A stretch of 64,000 nt of DNA from Dyella japonica DSM 16301 (GTDB lineage Bacteria > Pseudomonadota > Gammaproteobacteria > Xanthomonadales > Rhodanobacteraceae), in contig NZ_JPLA01000024.1 of NCBI RefSeq assembly GCF_001010355.1, forward strand, positions 73,863 to 137,862, given 5' to 3'. The translations under genes were made by a program, and so were the position numbers. Positions 35,485 through 44,933 of the stretch are shown here, piece by piece. Below the pieces are notes generated by a model. The model had not been told where the DNA came from. It ran no database searches and saw only the letters and a program-made list of their open reading frames with translations. Position 1 is the stretch's first letter; each line of letters begins with the position of its first letter.

Positions 35485-37779
35485 ATGCGCTTTTCTCACC
35501 TGCGCGCAGCGGCTCTTGGATTGCCGCTCACGCTGCTTGCTTCATCCATCGCCTGGGCACAAAGCGGCCCCGGCAATCAGCCGGACGCACCGATTCCGGA
35601 ATCCGATGTCACCAGTCTTGGCCCGGTGAAGGTCACCGCCGCCGCGCAGAAGCTGGCGGCGCCGGGTTTTCCCGCCACGCTGGCGTCGGTGCCGGCGGAG
35701 CGCGTGGAAGCCACCATCAATGCGGTGGATGTGGAGGATGCCGCGAAATACCTGCCGAGCATCTTCATCCGCAAGCGCAACTACGGCGACACCCAGCCGG
35801 TGCTGGCAACGCGCAACTGGGGCGTCAATTCCAGTGCGCGCACTCTGGTCTATATCGACGATATTCCGATCTCGGCGCTGATCGCCAACAACAATACGAT
35901 CGGTGCGCCGCGCTGGGGCATGACCTCGCCGGAGGCGATCGATCACATCGACATGATGTATGGGCCGTATTCGGCAGCCTATGCAGGCAACTCGATGGGC
36001 GGCGTGATGCACATCGTCACGCGCATGCCGGAGAAGACCGAAGTCACCATCAAGCAGACCGAGGCGGTGCAGTCGTTCGACCTGTATGGCACGCACGACC
36101 ACTTCAGCACCAGCCAGACCAGCCTCACCGCCGGCGGGCATAGCGGCAAGCTCGGCTGGTTCTTCGGCGCGAGCGCGACCAACAGCTTCAGCCAGCCGCT
36201 ATCCATCATCACCGGCGGCACAACGCCGGCGGGCACCAGCGGCACGATTCCCGCATTGAACAAGATGGGGCAGGTGGCGAATGTCTACGGGGCAGGCGGC
36301 CTGCTGCATACGCGCATGCTCGATCTCAATGGCGAGCTGACTTACGACATCACGCCGCAGTGGAAGCTGAGTTACCTGGTCGGCTACTGGAGCAATCACG
36401 GCCAGTCGGATACGGACACCTACTTGACCGACGGCGCGGGCAATCCGACCTACGGCAAGGTTGCGGGCTTCGCCAGCAACATCTACCAGCTCAGCGCGCA
36501 TCACCTGATGCAGGGCCTGTCGCTGAAGTCCGATACCAAGGGCGACTACGATGCCTCGTTCGTGGCCACGCATTACGCTTTTCTCAAGGACAACCAGTGG
36601 CAGCCGGCAGGCGTCACCAGCGGCACCAACGTGACCACCAACGGGCGGCTGGCGAGTTACGGCGGCACGCAGTGGTCGACGGCCGATGCCACCGGCATCT
36701 GGCGGCCGCAGGGATACGGCGGTGCGCATGAAGTGTCGATCGGTGCGCATGCCGATCAGTACGAACTGAACAATCCCACCACCAATCTGAGCAACTGGCA
36801 GGACACGGACAGCCTGACCACGCTGTATTCGACGGGGCGCGGCAAGACGCAGACACAGGCGCTGTGGCTGCAGGATCAATGGTGCTTCGCGCCGGACTGG
36901 ATGCTCACCCTGGGCGGGCGTTACGAGTGGTGGAAAGCCAGCGACGGCTACAACTTCAGCGGCAAGACGGCGGTGCAGCAGCCGGTGGAGAAGGCCGACG
37001 GCTTCTCGCCCAAGGCGACGCTGCAATGGAACGTGGCCGACAACTGGCGTATCACCGGTTCGCTGGCCAAGGCGATCCGCTTTCCGACCGTGGGCGAGCT
37101 GTACCAGCTGGTGTCCACCGGTTCCACCTTCAGCGTGCCCAATCCCGACCTGAAGCCCGAAACCGCGCGCAGCGGTGAGCTGGCCGTGGAGCACTCGATC
37201 GAGCAGGGCATGCTGCGCGTGTCGCTGTTCCAGGAGAACACGAAGGACGCCTTGATCTCGCAAACCGCCACGCTGCCGAGCGTGGCGGTGCCGGTGAGCT
37301 ATGTGATGAACGTGGGCGAGCTGCGCAATCGCGGCATCGAGTTCGTGGCGCAGAAGGACAACGTGCTGGTGCGCGGGCTGGAGCTTTCCGGCAGCGTCAC
37401 CTTTGTCGATTCCACCGTGCTGTCCAACGACAGTTTTGTCAGCACCACAGGCAGCACGTCCGAGGGCAGGCACGCGCCGTACGTGCCGCGCTGGCGTGCC
37501 ACGGCGGTGGCGACGTACCGGCCTGATGCGCAGTGGGCGTTCACGCTGGCGGGGCGCTACAGCGGCAAGCAGTACTCCACGCTGGACAACTCCGACAACA
37601 CGCCGCACGTGTTTGGCGCGTTCGACAAGTTCACGGTGTTTGACGTGCGCGCGCATTACCAGATCAACGAGCATCTGGCGGCGTCGTTGGGCATCGATAA
37701 TTTCACCAACGAGAAGTACTACCTGTACCACCCGTTTCCGCAGAGGACGTTTGTGGCGGACGTGAAGTTGAGTCTTTGA
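35485..37779 (+). CDS. TonB-dependent receptor, probable copper receptor
   Basis: 764 residues. Seen: a signal peptide (to AWAQ, about residue 26), a plug domain (VEDAAKYLPSIFIRKRNYGDTQPVLATRNWG…LVYIDDIPI…YGPYSAAYAGNSMGGVMHIVTR) and a 22-strand-type barrel ending LAASLGIDNFTNEKYY…FVADVKLSL. No STN signalling domain, so it does not signal to an anti-sigma factor. It follows the Met-rich gene by 166 bases; receptors in this context (OprC/NosA-like) import copper. The ligand is inferred from the neighbour only. Confidence 0.87.
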   Translation: MRFSHLRAAALGLPLTLLASSIAWAQSGPGNQPDAPIPESDVTSLGPVKVTAAAQKLAAPGFPATLASVPAERVEATINAVDVEDAAKYLPSIFIRKRNYGDTQPVLATRNWGVNSSARTLVYIDDIPISALIANNNTIGAPRWGMTSPEAIDHIDMMYGPYSAAYAGNSMGGVMHIVTRMPEKTEVTIKQTEAVQSFDLYGTHDHFSTSQTSLTAGGHSGKLGWFFGASATNSFSQPLSIITGGTTPAGTSGTIPALNKMGQVANVYGAGGLLHTRMLDLNGELTYDITPQWKLSYLVGYWSNHGQSDTDTYLTDGAGNPTYGKVAGFASNIYQLSAHHLMQGLSLKSDTKGDYDASFVATHYAFLKDNQWQPAGVTSGTNVTTNGRLASYGGTQWSTADATGIWRPQGYGGAHEVSIGAHADQYELNNPTTNLSNWQDTDSLTTLYSTGRGKTQTQALWLQDQWCFAPDWMLTLGGRYEWWKASDGYNFSGKTAVQQPVEKADGFSPKATLQWNVADNWRITGSLAKAIRFPTVGELYQLVSTGSTFSVPNPDLKPETARSGELAVEHSIEQGMLRVSLFQENTKDALISQTATLPSVAVPVSYVMNVGELRNRGIEFVAQKDNVLVRGLELSGSVTFVDSTVLSNDSFVSTTGSTSEGRHAPYVPRWRATAVATYRPDAQWAFTLAGRYSGKQYSTLDNSDNTPHVFGAFDKFTVFDVRAHYQINEHLAASLGIDNFTNEKYYLYHPFPQRTFVADVKLSL

Positions 37780-37801
37780 GGGGTGGGTGAGGCGGGTTGT
37801 G

Positions 37802-37865
37802 GTCGCGCACAGGGTGCGCTCCTACAGGGTGAGGATCCGGCGGGTTGAGGGCCCGCCGGGTTCTG
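37802..37865. repeat. half-copy of the 22540-22653 dispersed repeat
   Basis: GTCGCGCACAGGGTGCGCTC is present once, followed by CTACAGGGTGAGG and a separate CCGGCGGGTTGAGGGCCCGCCGGG hairpin, which could end the receptor transcript. It lies between the TonB receptor and the universal stress gene. Confidence 0.65.
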
Positions 37866-37924
37866 CACATCAGGGCAACGCAACAGGATTAAACTGGTAC
37901 CCGGAATCCAAGGGAGGCCAGGTG

Positions 37925-38359
37925 ATGTTCAAGAACATTCTTCTGCCGGTGGATGGTTCCGAGCGAGCGTTGAAGGCGGTGGAGACAGGCATTGAACTGG
38001 CGGCCAAGCTGGAGGCGAAGGTCTTTGCCGTGCACGTGATGCCGCCGCTGTCCACGGTGTCCTTCATGTCCGAGCTGCTGCAGCACAGTGATTGCCACCG
38101 CGAAGTCGCCAAGACGCGGGCGCAGAGCTATCTGGATGAAGTGGCCAAGCGCGCCATCGCGCTGAACGTGCCCTGCGAAACGGAGTTCGTGTTCGACTTG
38201 CGTCCGGACGTGGCCATTGTGGCTGCCGCGGCCAAACATCACTGCGACCTGATCGTGATGCGGTCACGCGGGTCCGAGGGTCTGGAGCGCGTGCTGCTGG
38301 GCAGCGTGCCGCACAAAGTGATGCTTTGCTGTAACACTCCGGTGCTGATCTGCCAGTGA
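37925..38359 (+). CDS. universal stress protein (UspA family)
   Basis: 144 residues. Seen: MFKNILLPVDGSERALKAVETGIELA at the N-terminus, FAVHVMPP, and the C-terminal nucleotide-binding signature RSRGSEGLERVLLGSVPHKVMLCCNTPVLI. Such proteins bind ATP or AMP and help cells survive stress. GGGAGG precedes ATG 37925; the longer open frame upstream runs into a repeat and is not coding. Confidence 0.93.
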   Translation: MFKNILLPVDGSERALKAVETGIELAAKLEAKVFAVHVMPPLSTVSFMSELLQHSDCHREVAKTRAQSYLDEVAKRAIALNVPCETEFVFDLRPDVAIVAAAAKHHCDLIVMRSRGSEGLERVLLGSVPHKVMLCCNTPVLICQ

Positions 38360-38372
38360 GCGAGGCGGTCGA

Positions 38373-38600
38373 TCAGATCTGATCGGCAGGCGGAACCAGG
38401 TGATGCTTGACCTGGATGGCGTCCAGCCGGTCGCACACCCAGGCGCGGTCGCTGGGCTGGGCGCGATCCTGGATGGCCTGGGCCAGCCGGGTGAAGCTGT
38501 TCCAGAAGTCGCCCGGCGCCGGGGTGGTCTGCACCAGTCGCGGGACGGACTCGTCCAGTGCCTCCAACATTTGCTCAAGCTGCGCATGCGTATGGGCCAT
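38373..38600 (-). CDS. small protein of unknown function, 75 residues
   Basis: Acidic, helical sequence MAHTHAQLEQMLEALDESVPRLVQTTPAPGDFWNSFTRLAQAIQDRA. No family recognised. It converges on the universal stress gene 13 bases away. Coding is supported by its regular amino-acid make-up and by good spacing to its neighbours, but the start has no strong Shine-Dalgarno sequence. Confidence 0.5.
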   Translation of the reverse strand: MAHTHAQLEQMLEALDESVPRLVQTTPAPGDFWNSFTRLAQAIQDRAQPSDRAWVCDRLDAIQVKHHLVPPADQI

Positions 38601-38723
38601 GCATCGAGCCTACGCTCAAGGTCCGTCAAGGCCGCGCAAAGGACTTAGCCAAAGTCTCACGGCGCATTAACGGCCTCGGAGGCAACGTTTGTATCCCACC
38701 CCCATGACGACAAGCGGTGCTTT

Positions 38724-38951
38724 ATGGAATGGGATCGCGACAACGACTTGCTATCGCGCGCCTGCGACGAGCTGATCGAGCAGAACGCGTTGCTCCAGCA
38801 GGAGATCGAGCTGCTACGCGCCCAGCTGCGCCGGCATCCGACCGGCGAGCTGCAGATTCGCGAGGCGCGTCGCCAGATGGGCGAATGGCAGGAAGCGGCA
38901 CATGGACACACGCCGCTGCCGCTGGCTCAGCAAGAGATGGCAGCTTTCTAA
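38724..38951 (+). CDS. small coiled-coil protein of unknown function, 75 residues
   Basis: MEWDRDNDLLSRACDELIEQNALLQQEIELLRAQLRRHP is a leucine-rich heptad helix that would form a coiled coil, followed by a short tail. No family recognised. It converges on the quinone oxidoreductase gene, with stops 3 bases apart. Confidence 0.5.
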   Translation: MEWDRDNDLLSRACDELIEQNALLQQEIELLRAQLRRHPTGELQIREARRQMGEWQEAAHGHTPLPLAQQEMAAF

Positions 38952-38954
38952 GGC

Positions 38955-39956
38955 TCACATCACCAGCACGATCTTGCCGATGTGCTGGCTGCTTTCCATT
39001 TCGCGGTGCGCATCGGCCGCACGGGCGAGCGGGTAGCTGGCGTGAATCATCGGCAGACAACGGCCCTGCGCCAGCACCGGCCAGACATATTCCTTCAGCG
39101 AGGCGGCGATGGCCGCCTTTTCTTGTGCCGAACGCGGGCGCATGGCCGAACCGGTGACCACGGCGCGCTTGGTCATGATGGCATGGAGGTTCACATGCTC
39201 GGCGATGCCGCCGCCGAGAAAGCCAATCAGCAGCAGACGTCCGTCGCGCGCCAGCGTGGCCAGGTTGTCGGCGAAATAGGCCGCGCCCATGATGTCCAGT
39301 ATCACATCGGCGCCGCGTCCCTCGGTGCGCGCAAGCACCACTTCCACGAACGATTCCTGCCGGTAGTTGATCGGCTCGCCGCCCATTTCGCGGATGGCCT
39401 CGCATTTCTCGATGCCGCCGGCGGTGGCGAAGGCGCGCAGGCCAAATTCGCGGCACAGCATCAGTGCCGTGGTGCCGATGCCGCTGGTGCCGCCATGAAT
39501 CAGCGCCACTTCGCCGCGCCGCGCGTGACCGAGCTGGAAGAGATTGGCCCACACCGTGAAGAAGGTTTCGGGGATCGCTGCGGCCTGCAGCATCGACACC
39601 CCCTGGGGTATCGGCAACACCTGTCCTTCGGGTGCGACGCAGTACTCGGCGTAGCCGCCGCCATTGGTCAAGGCGCAGACCTCGTCACCCACTGCATGCG
39701 TCGTTACGCCCCCGCCGATCGCCGCCACCGTGCCGGCCACTTCCAGGCCGGGCAGGGGGCTGGCGCCGGGTGGAATCGGGTAGTTGCCTTGGCGCTGCAG
39801 CACATCCGGGCGATTCACGCCCGCCGCTCTTACCTGGATCAACACTTCACCGGATTGGGGCACGGGCACCGGCATCTGCAGCGGCTTCAACACATCCGCC
39901 GGGCCGGGCGCACTGATCTGGATGGCCGTCATGACGGCCGGGAGCGATGGACGCAT
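38955..39956 (-). CDS. NAD(P)H-dependent quinone oxidoreductase (zeta-crystallin/PIG3 type)
   Basis: 333 residues of the zinc-independent MDR superfamily. Seen: PQSGEVLIQVRAAGVNRPDVLQRQGNYP, GLEVAGTVAAIG, and the NADPH-binding HGGTSGIGTTALMLCREFG. Zinc ligands of alcohol dehydrogenases are absent, as expected. It reduces quinones or enone-type electrophiles. AGGAG precedes ATG 39956; a second ATG 24 bases on is possible. It is followed on the same strand by nothing; the MBL gene lies upstream. Confidence 0.92.
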   Translation of the reverse strand: MRPSLPAVMTAIQISAPGPADVLKPLQMPVPVPQSGEVLIQVRAAGVNRPDVLQRQGNYPIPPGASPLPGLEVAGTVAAIGGGVTTHAVGDEVCALTNGGGYAEYCVAPEGQVLPIPQGVSMLQAAAIPETFFTVWANLFQLGHARRGEVALIHGGTSGIGTTALMLCREFGLRAFATAGGIEKCEAIREMGGEPINYRQESFVEVVLARTEGRGADVILDIMGAAYFADNLATLARDGRLLLIGFLGGGIAEHVNLHAIMTKRAVVTGSAMRPRSAQEKAAIAASLKEYVWPVLAQGRCLPMIHASYPLARAADAHREMESSQHIGKIVLVM

Positions 39957-39976
39957 GGAGCGCTCCTGGCAGGTGT

Positions 39977-40966
39977 TCAGGGGTGGCCGGCGCGGGCGTG
40001 ACGTCGGCGTTTGAACCACCAGCGTAAGGACAGCGCGATGACGATTAAGAGAAGAATGCCGGCCACGCTGATCACCTGCAGCATGCGCGCCTGGCTGTAC
40101 ATCACGTATCGCCCGGACTGTCCGTAGAAGCCATTGAACGACGCAAGCACCTGGGGCAGGCCGGCAATGTCCTGCTTGCTCAGCGGCAAGGGCGCTTCGT
40201 CCGGATGCCAGTTCGAACCCATCGGCTCGACCTGGCCGCGCGCGTCCAGTTCGACATGTCCGCCAAGCACGGCCGTCACCGGCCGATCGCGCAGATAGTC
40301 GTTGATGCGCGTGGCGCTGGCGCGGTCCGCCGCCGGATCGTCGATGATCAGCCGGCCAGGCAGGAAGAAATCGCCAGTGAACGCCAGGCCGGTCGCTGCG
40401 TCGTAGAACGACAGGTGCGAAGGGTAATGGCCCGGCGTGGCAATGGCATCGATCGTGCGATCGCCCAGATCGATGTGCGCCACATCATGCGGCCATAGCT
40501 GGAAACCAAGGCCGGCAATCACCTGCGGCAGATCCGTGCCGACGATGGACACATCGGGCGCCGAGGCAAACTGCACATCGCCCGAGCGGTGATCCAGATG
40601 TCCGTGCGTATGAACAATCAGCAGTGGTATCCGCCGGCCGTTCACCATGGGGAGCAAGCCGAGGACGGTCGATGCCAGCGGCATCTGTTTGGCGTCAGCG
40701 ACATCGCCGGTGTCGATCAGCAGGGCGCGGGTCGAGCCGATCAGCAGGTAGATGAAAGGACCTTCGTAGGTCTGGCACAGGCTCTCACGCAGGATGTAGG
40801 TGCGCTCGTCGTAGCGGTGGACCTGCAGCGGGCGGGGTGGATGCGCCTGGCAATCGGCCGCGCCGGCATCCCAATGGACTTTCAGGTCGCCCGGCACCGG
40901 TTGGGCAACCGCTGGGGCGCCGCATAGGGCCGCCACGCAGCACAGCACGATCAATGCGATTCTCAT
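39977..40966 (-). CDS. secreted metallo-beta-lactamase-fold hydrolase with C-terminal anchor
   Basis: 329 residues. Seen: a signal peptide (MRIALIVLCCVAALCGAPAVAQ), the zinc motif HTHGHLDH, further ligands in GHYPSHL and FTGDF, and a C-terminal helix (VISVAGILLLIVIALSLRWWFKRRR) with a basic tail. The architecture puts the enzyme in the periplasm, tethered to the inner membrane. The substrate is unknown; class B beta-lactamase activity cannot be claimed. It lies 20 bases before the oxidoreductase gene, probably in one transcript. Confidence 0.88.
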   Translation of the reverse strand: MRIALIVLCCVAALCGAPAVAQPVPGDLKVHWDAGAADCQAHPPRPLQVHRYDERTYILRESLCQTYEGPFIYLLIGSTRALLIDTGDVADAKQMPLASTVLGLLPMVNGRRIPLLIVHTHGHLDHRSGDVQFASAPDVSIVGTDLPQVIAGLGFQLWPHDVAHIDLGDRTIDAIATPGHYPSHLSFYDAATGLAFTGDFFLPGRLIIDDPAADRASATRINDYLRDRPVTAVLGGHVELDARGQVEPMGSNWHPDEAPLPLSKQDIAGLPQVLASFNGFYGQSGRYVMYSQARMLQVISVAGILLLIVIALSLRWWFKRRRHARAGHP

Positions 40967-41044
40967 CCTTGCCTCGACGGACCGGGCGCGACCGGTGCGG
41001 CGCGCATACGGAGGGTCCGATGCCGGCGAGGGCATGAAGGTTTA

Positions 41045-41068
41045 GGCCGCTGCCGTCGGGCAGCGGCC
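41045..41068 (-). terminator. hairpin terminator after the phosphatase gene
   Basis: GGCCGCTGCC and GGCAGCGGCC form a perfect 10-bp stem with a 4-base loop, 6 bases past the stop of the histidine acid phosphatase gene and upstream of the MBL gene. The T tract is poor, but the stem strength and position suit a terminator for the FecIR-receptor-phosphatase cluster. Confidence 0.6.
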
Positions 41069-41074
41069 TTCCGT

Positions 41075-42328
41075 TCAGGGTTGGTTGACCGGCATGGCGG
41101 GGATCGCCGGATCGATCGATGCCGGGTCGAGCCGGCCCTTAAGCCAGTCGGCGACGGTGGCCAGCGGGCAGCTGTCCTGGCCGTGGCAGGGCGCCAGGGG
41201 CAGGGCATGGCGGACCAGGGCGTTTTCGTTGTGGAAGTCCGCCTGTCGCAGCGCCGCCAGCGTGGGCATCCAGCTGGATACGCGCAGCGCGTAGCCATCC
41301 TTGAGCTTCAGCAGGTCGAACACCAGGGCGCCACCGGGCGGGTAGTCGTCGGGCTGGCGTTCGTCGTGCCAGTCAACGCCCAGTACGCCGGCCAGGTTGG
41401 CCAGGTTGGTGTCGTGTCCCACCAGTAGGATGGTGCGCGTCCTGGCCGACGCCAGTGGCGCCACGGTGGTGCTGACGCCTGCTGCCTGCTGCAGCGTGGC
41501 CATGATATGGGCGAGCAGGTTGGAGCCTGCTTTTGCGGCGGCGGGCATGCTCTTCTTGGCCAGCGCGAACTGCAGGTTGTGCAACGTGATGATGTGGCCA
41601 ATCGTCGTTGCGTCACCCTTGCCCCAGGCCACCTGCGCCGGCGCAAAACCCTGGGCGTATTCCAGCATCAGGTTTTCGCTGAGGCTGCCGGCGGTCTTGA
41701 GCGACTTGGCGTGCGCCGCGTCGTCGTCGTGCGCGGGATCGAGCAGCAGCTTGCGACCTTGCTTGCCCGCTTCCTGCAGGCAGGCGTCGCCGCGGCAGCC
41801 CAGCAACACGGACTGGAGTTCCGCCAAGGCGGAAGGCGGCCACGTCGACGGTGCGACCGCCGCGTCGTCATCCTTCGCGCCGGACTTGCCGACGAAGTGG
41901 AACAGCGCATTGTTCTGCTCCGGCGCCAGCGCCAGATAGCCGGCGTGGCAAGCGGGCTGCAAACCCTGCACCAGTGCGGCGCCGCTGGCGCGATTGCGCG
42001 GCGTGCTGTCGGCGATCACCAGCCACGGATCGTCGCAGCCGCCGTGGCCCAGGCCATCGGCGGCCAGCATGCGCGCCATGCGCTGGCCGAGCGCGCTGAT
42101 GCCCTTGGCACCGTGTTCGGTGAGCACGCCGGGGGCGACCGGCCAGGCCGTCCACGGACGGCTGGCATAAGGCGCGAGCTCCTCGGGCGAACTGGTGGGC
42201 GAGCGCACACCGTGGCGCAGCACGATGATGCGGGCGGCCACGTCTTCGCTTTGCGCCAGCGCCGGCAAACCCGCCAGCGCCGCACCCAGCAGGCAGGCAC
42301 GCAACAGTAGCAAACGCGTCGCGCCCAT
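41075..42328 (-). CDS. periplasmic histidine acid phosphatase (phytase/AppA-like)
   Basis: 417 residues. Seen: a signal peptide (MGATRLLLLRACLLGAALAGLPALAQ), the nucleophile motif RHGVRSP, and the proton-donor region VGHDTNLANLAG (HD motif). Family enzymes release phosphate from phytate, glucose-1-phosphate or other phosphomonoesters in the periplasm. The start overlaps the stop of the TonB receptor (ATGA), so receptor and enzyme are made together. This coupling suggests the imported ligand carries an organic phosphate; that step is inference. Confidence 0.9.
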   Translation of the reverse strand: MGATRLLLLRACLLGAALAGLPALAQSEDVAARIIVLRHGVRSPTSSPEELAPYASRPWTAWPVAPGVLTEHGAKGISALGQRMARMLAADGLGHGGCDDPWLVIADSTPRNRASGAALVQGLQPACHAGYLALAPEQNNALFHFVGKSGAKDDDAAVAPSTWPPSALAELQSVLLGCRGDACLQEAGKQGRKLLLDPAHDDDAAHAKSLKTAGSLSENLMLEYAQGFAPAQVAWGKGDATTIGHIITLHNLQFALAKKSMPAAAKAGSNLLAHIMATLQQAAGVSTTVAPLASARTRTILLVGHDTNLANLAGVLGVDWHDERQPDDYPPGGALVFDLLKLKDGYALRVSSWMPTLAALRQADFHNENALVRHALPLAPCHGQDSCPLATVADWLKGRLDPASIDPAIPAMPVNQP

Positions 42329-44826
42329 CACAGCTTCACCGACAAGTCGAGGAACACGCCGCGACCCGGCAGTCCGAAGAACAACGGCGCGCCGCTGACG
42401 GCCTGCGTGCCGGCATACGCGGTGATCTTGTGCACGTTGAACAGGTTGTTGATGTCCACGCTCACCGAATAACCCTTGGCGCCCCACGGGCCGGAGGCAG
42501 CGCGATAGCCCAGGGCAGCGTCGGTGGTGAAGTAGCCGCCGATGCGCTGGTCGTTGTGGAACACCGTATTGCCGTTGCTGTCGGTGACATTGTCGACACC
42601 GTACTGCTCGCCGGCGAATTTGCCCATCAGCGAACCGAAGTAGCCCAGCGGGCTGCTGTAGAGCAGGCCGAGCGCGGCGGTGACCTTGGGCGTGGCGGCG
42701 ACCTGCACGTCGGAGTTCTTGTAGGTGGCCTTGTTGTAGCTGGCATTGCCGTACAGGCTCAGCGTCTGCGTCAGCGCGTAGGTCGCTTCGGCTTCCGCGC
42801 CCTTATAGATGGCGCCGCCAGCGTTGATGTAGGTGCTCTCGTTGCCGTTCGAGGTGGCGACTTCGGTGGTCGTCAGGTAGTTGGAGAAGTCGATGTAGTA
42901 GACGTCGGCGCCGAAGGTGAATTCACGCGTGGCGTAGGCGGTGCCGAGCTGATAGTTGGTGGTCTGCTCCGGATCGAGTCCGTGCGAGCCGTTCACTTCG
43001 ATCACGTCGATGGGCGGCGCGAGAAATCCCTTCGCCACCTGTGCGTACGCGCTCCACTCGTCGCTGAGTTTTTCGTGCGCGCTCAGCGAGGGCAGGGTGG
43101 CGTGATAGGTGGCCTCGGCATACGACGGTACCGGCGGCGACACCTTGTTGAGCGGCGCGTCCAGCTGGCGCGTCACTTCCGAATAGCGCACGCCGGGGCT
43201 CAACGTGAAGCGATCGGTGACGTTCCAGTCGTATTGCAGATAGGGCTGCACGGTGTCGGTGCGGTCGTCCAGCTGATAGTTGTAGGTCGGGCCATACTTG
43301 GTGCCGGTCAGCTGGCCGGTCGTCTCGTCGATCGGATACTGGTAGCGCGCGTCCAGGTTGCGCTCCAGCCACACGCCCGTCTGCAGCGAGCCGGGGCCCA
43401 GGTCGCGGGCGAGGCGCAGCACGTCGCCGAACGCATGAAAGCCCGAGTCGGACAGCTTGCCCGGCACATCGGCGTTGACCTTCTTCAGCTTCTTGCCGTT
43501 GGCGTCGTAGAACGTCACGCCATTGTCGGCCGGATCATTGTCGCTGGCATCGCTGGTCTTGCGCGCCCAGTGATCGAAGGTGTTGAGGTAGACCTTGTTG
43601 TCCACGTCCCAGTCACCGAGGCGGCTGGTGATGCCGACGTAGGTGAAGCTCGAATAGTAGGCGGCGTTGTTGTAACCCTGGTACGACTGCAGGGTCGGGT
43701 CGTTGGTGAGCCCATAGCGCCAGCCGAACTCGTCGATCTCTTCCTTGGTCGCGCCCTGCACGGTGTTCTGGTGCTCGCGGTTGTAGCTGGTCACGAAGGT
43801 CAGCAGCGTATTGGCGCCCAGCTCGGTGATGGTCTTGAGGAAGATGTGCTCGCGCTTGTCGTCGGTACCCTTGAGATAGGTATCGCTGGCTTCCTTGGAC
43901 ACATCGGCAAACAGCTTGGTGTGGTCGCCCAGTTGTTCGTCCGCGCTGACGCCGCCGGCGCGGGTATTCCAGCTGCCGAGGGTGAGATAGGGCGTGATGC
44001 CCGATACATCGCTGGGATCGCGCGAACGCAGACCCACGGTGCCGCCGAAGGTGGCGTTGCCGATGGTGGAGCCGCCGCCCGGGCCGCGGTCAATTTCCGC
44101 CTGGCCGAGCACGTGGTTGTTGAAGTAGGCCGAGGTGGTGTGATGCAGGTCGCTGGCATCGCCGAACGGAATGCCGTCGAAGGTGATGTTGAACTGGCCA
44201 TCCTGGAAACCGCGGATGCTGATGCCTTCGTTCTTGCCCAAGCCCGGGCCTTCGGGCGAGGTCACGGTGACGCTGGGCGCGTACTTGATGATGTCGTCGA
44301 AGTTGGCGTTGAAGCGCAGGCCGTCACGAATGAAGCGCTCGTCGATCACGGACGTCGGCTGTGTCGCATCCAGCGGCGCGGCGCTTGGCGCAAGCGTATC
44401 CACTGCATTGGCGTGCACGCTGATAGGCGCCAGGTCGCGCGTGCCATCGTTGGTGTTGATCGGCGGCAGGCCGCGCGACGCGTCAGCGTCCGCGGCCAGG
44501 GCCTTTCCCGCGTTGGGGTCCCGCACGATGGTCACCGTGGTGGGCGTCACGTAGCGGTAGTTCAGGCCGGTGCCCTTGAGCAGTTGCGTCAGTTGCTGTT
44601 TTGCGTCGGCGCCGGCGGCGGCGCCGCTGCTGCGCAGACTGTCGGCCACCGCGGGGTCGTACACCACCTGCAGGCCGGTGCTGCGCGAGAACTGATCGAG
44701 CGCCTGATTGAGCGGCATCGGCGCAATCGCCGGCGCTGCTGACGACGTGGGCGCCTGGGCGAAGGCATGAACGGGCAAGGTGCTGCCGAGCAGCAGCGCG
44801 ATCTGGAGAGCAAGCAGTTTCCGCAT
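42328..44826 (-). CDS. TonB-dependent transducer with N-terminal STN domain (FecA-like)
   Basis: 832 residues. Seen: a signal peptide (MRKLLALQIALLLGSTLPVHAFA), an STN domain (PMPLNQALDQFSRSTGLQVVYDPAVADSL…LLKGTGLNYRYVTPTTVTI) that contacts a FecR-type protein, a plug (GKNEGISIRGFQDGQFNITFDGIPFGDASDLHHT…DRGPGGGSTIGNATFGG) and a barrel ending GVFLDLSVKL. It lies downstream of fecI and fecR on the same strand and overlaps the phosphatase gene. Ligand unknown, possibly an iron or phosphate-containing chelate. Confidence 0.92.
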   Translation of the reverse strand: MRKLLALQIALLLGSTLPVHAFAQAPTSSAAPAIAPMPLNQALDQFSRSTGLQVVYDPAVADSLRSSGAAAGADAKQQLTQLLKGTGLNYRYVTPTTVTIVRDPNAGKALAADADASRGLPPINTNDGTRDLAPISVHANAVDTLAPSAAPLDATQPTSVIDERFIRDGLRFNANFDDIIKYAPSVTVTSPEGPGLGKNEGISIRGFQDGQFNITFDGIPFGDASDLHHTTSAYFNNHVLGQAEIDRGPGGGSTIGNATFGGTVGLRSRDPSDVSGITPYLTLGSWNTRAGGVSADEQLGDHTKLFADVSKEASDTYLKGTDDKREHIFLKTITELGANTLLTFVTSYNREHQNTVQGATKEEIDEFGWRYGLTNDPTLQSYQGYNNAAYYSSFTYVGITSRLGDWDVDNKVYLNTFDHWARKTSDASDNDPADNGVTFYDANGKKLKKVNADVPGKLSDSGFHAFGDVLRLARDLGPGSLQTGVWLERNLDARYQYPIDETTGQLTGTKYGPTYNYQLDDRTDTVQPYLQYDWNVTDRFTLSPGVRYSEVTRQLDAPLNKVSPPVPSYAEATYHATLPSLSAHEKLSDEWSAYAQVAKGFLAPPIDVIEVNGSHGLDPEQTTNYQLGTAYATREFTFGADVYYIDFSNYLTTTEVATSNGNESTYINAGGAIYKGAEAEATYALTQTLSLYGNASYNKATYKNSDVQVAATPKVTAALGLLYSSPLGYFGSLMGKFAGEQYGVDNVTDSNGNTVFHNDQRIGGYFTTDAALGYRAASGPWGAKGYSVSVDINNLFNVHKITAYAGTQAVSGAPLFFGLPGRGVFLDLSVKL

Positions 44827-44933
44827 GGTGCGTCTGACCTTCGATGGAGTGACATGTGAGCGGGAGGAGTTCACTCCTCGCCGCGGCATGACTCACTACG
44901 AGTGCCGAGCGGAGCCATTGGGTACCGCTTTCT

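Noticed and set aside
42430..44742. 770-codon plus-strand open frame over the STN TonB receptor
   Set aside because: The minus-strand receptor is unambiguous; the plus frame is a shadow without motifs.
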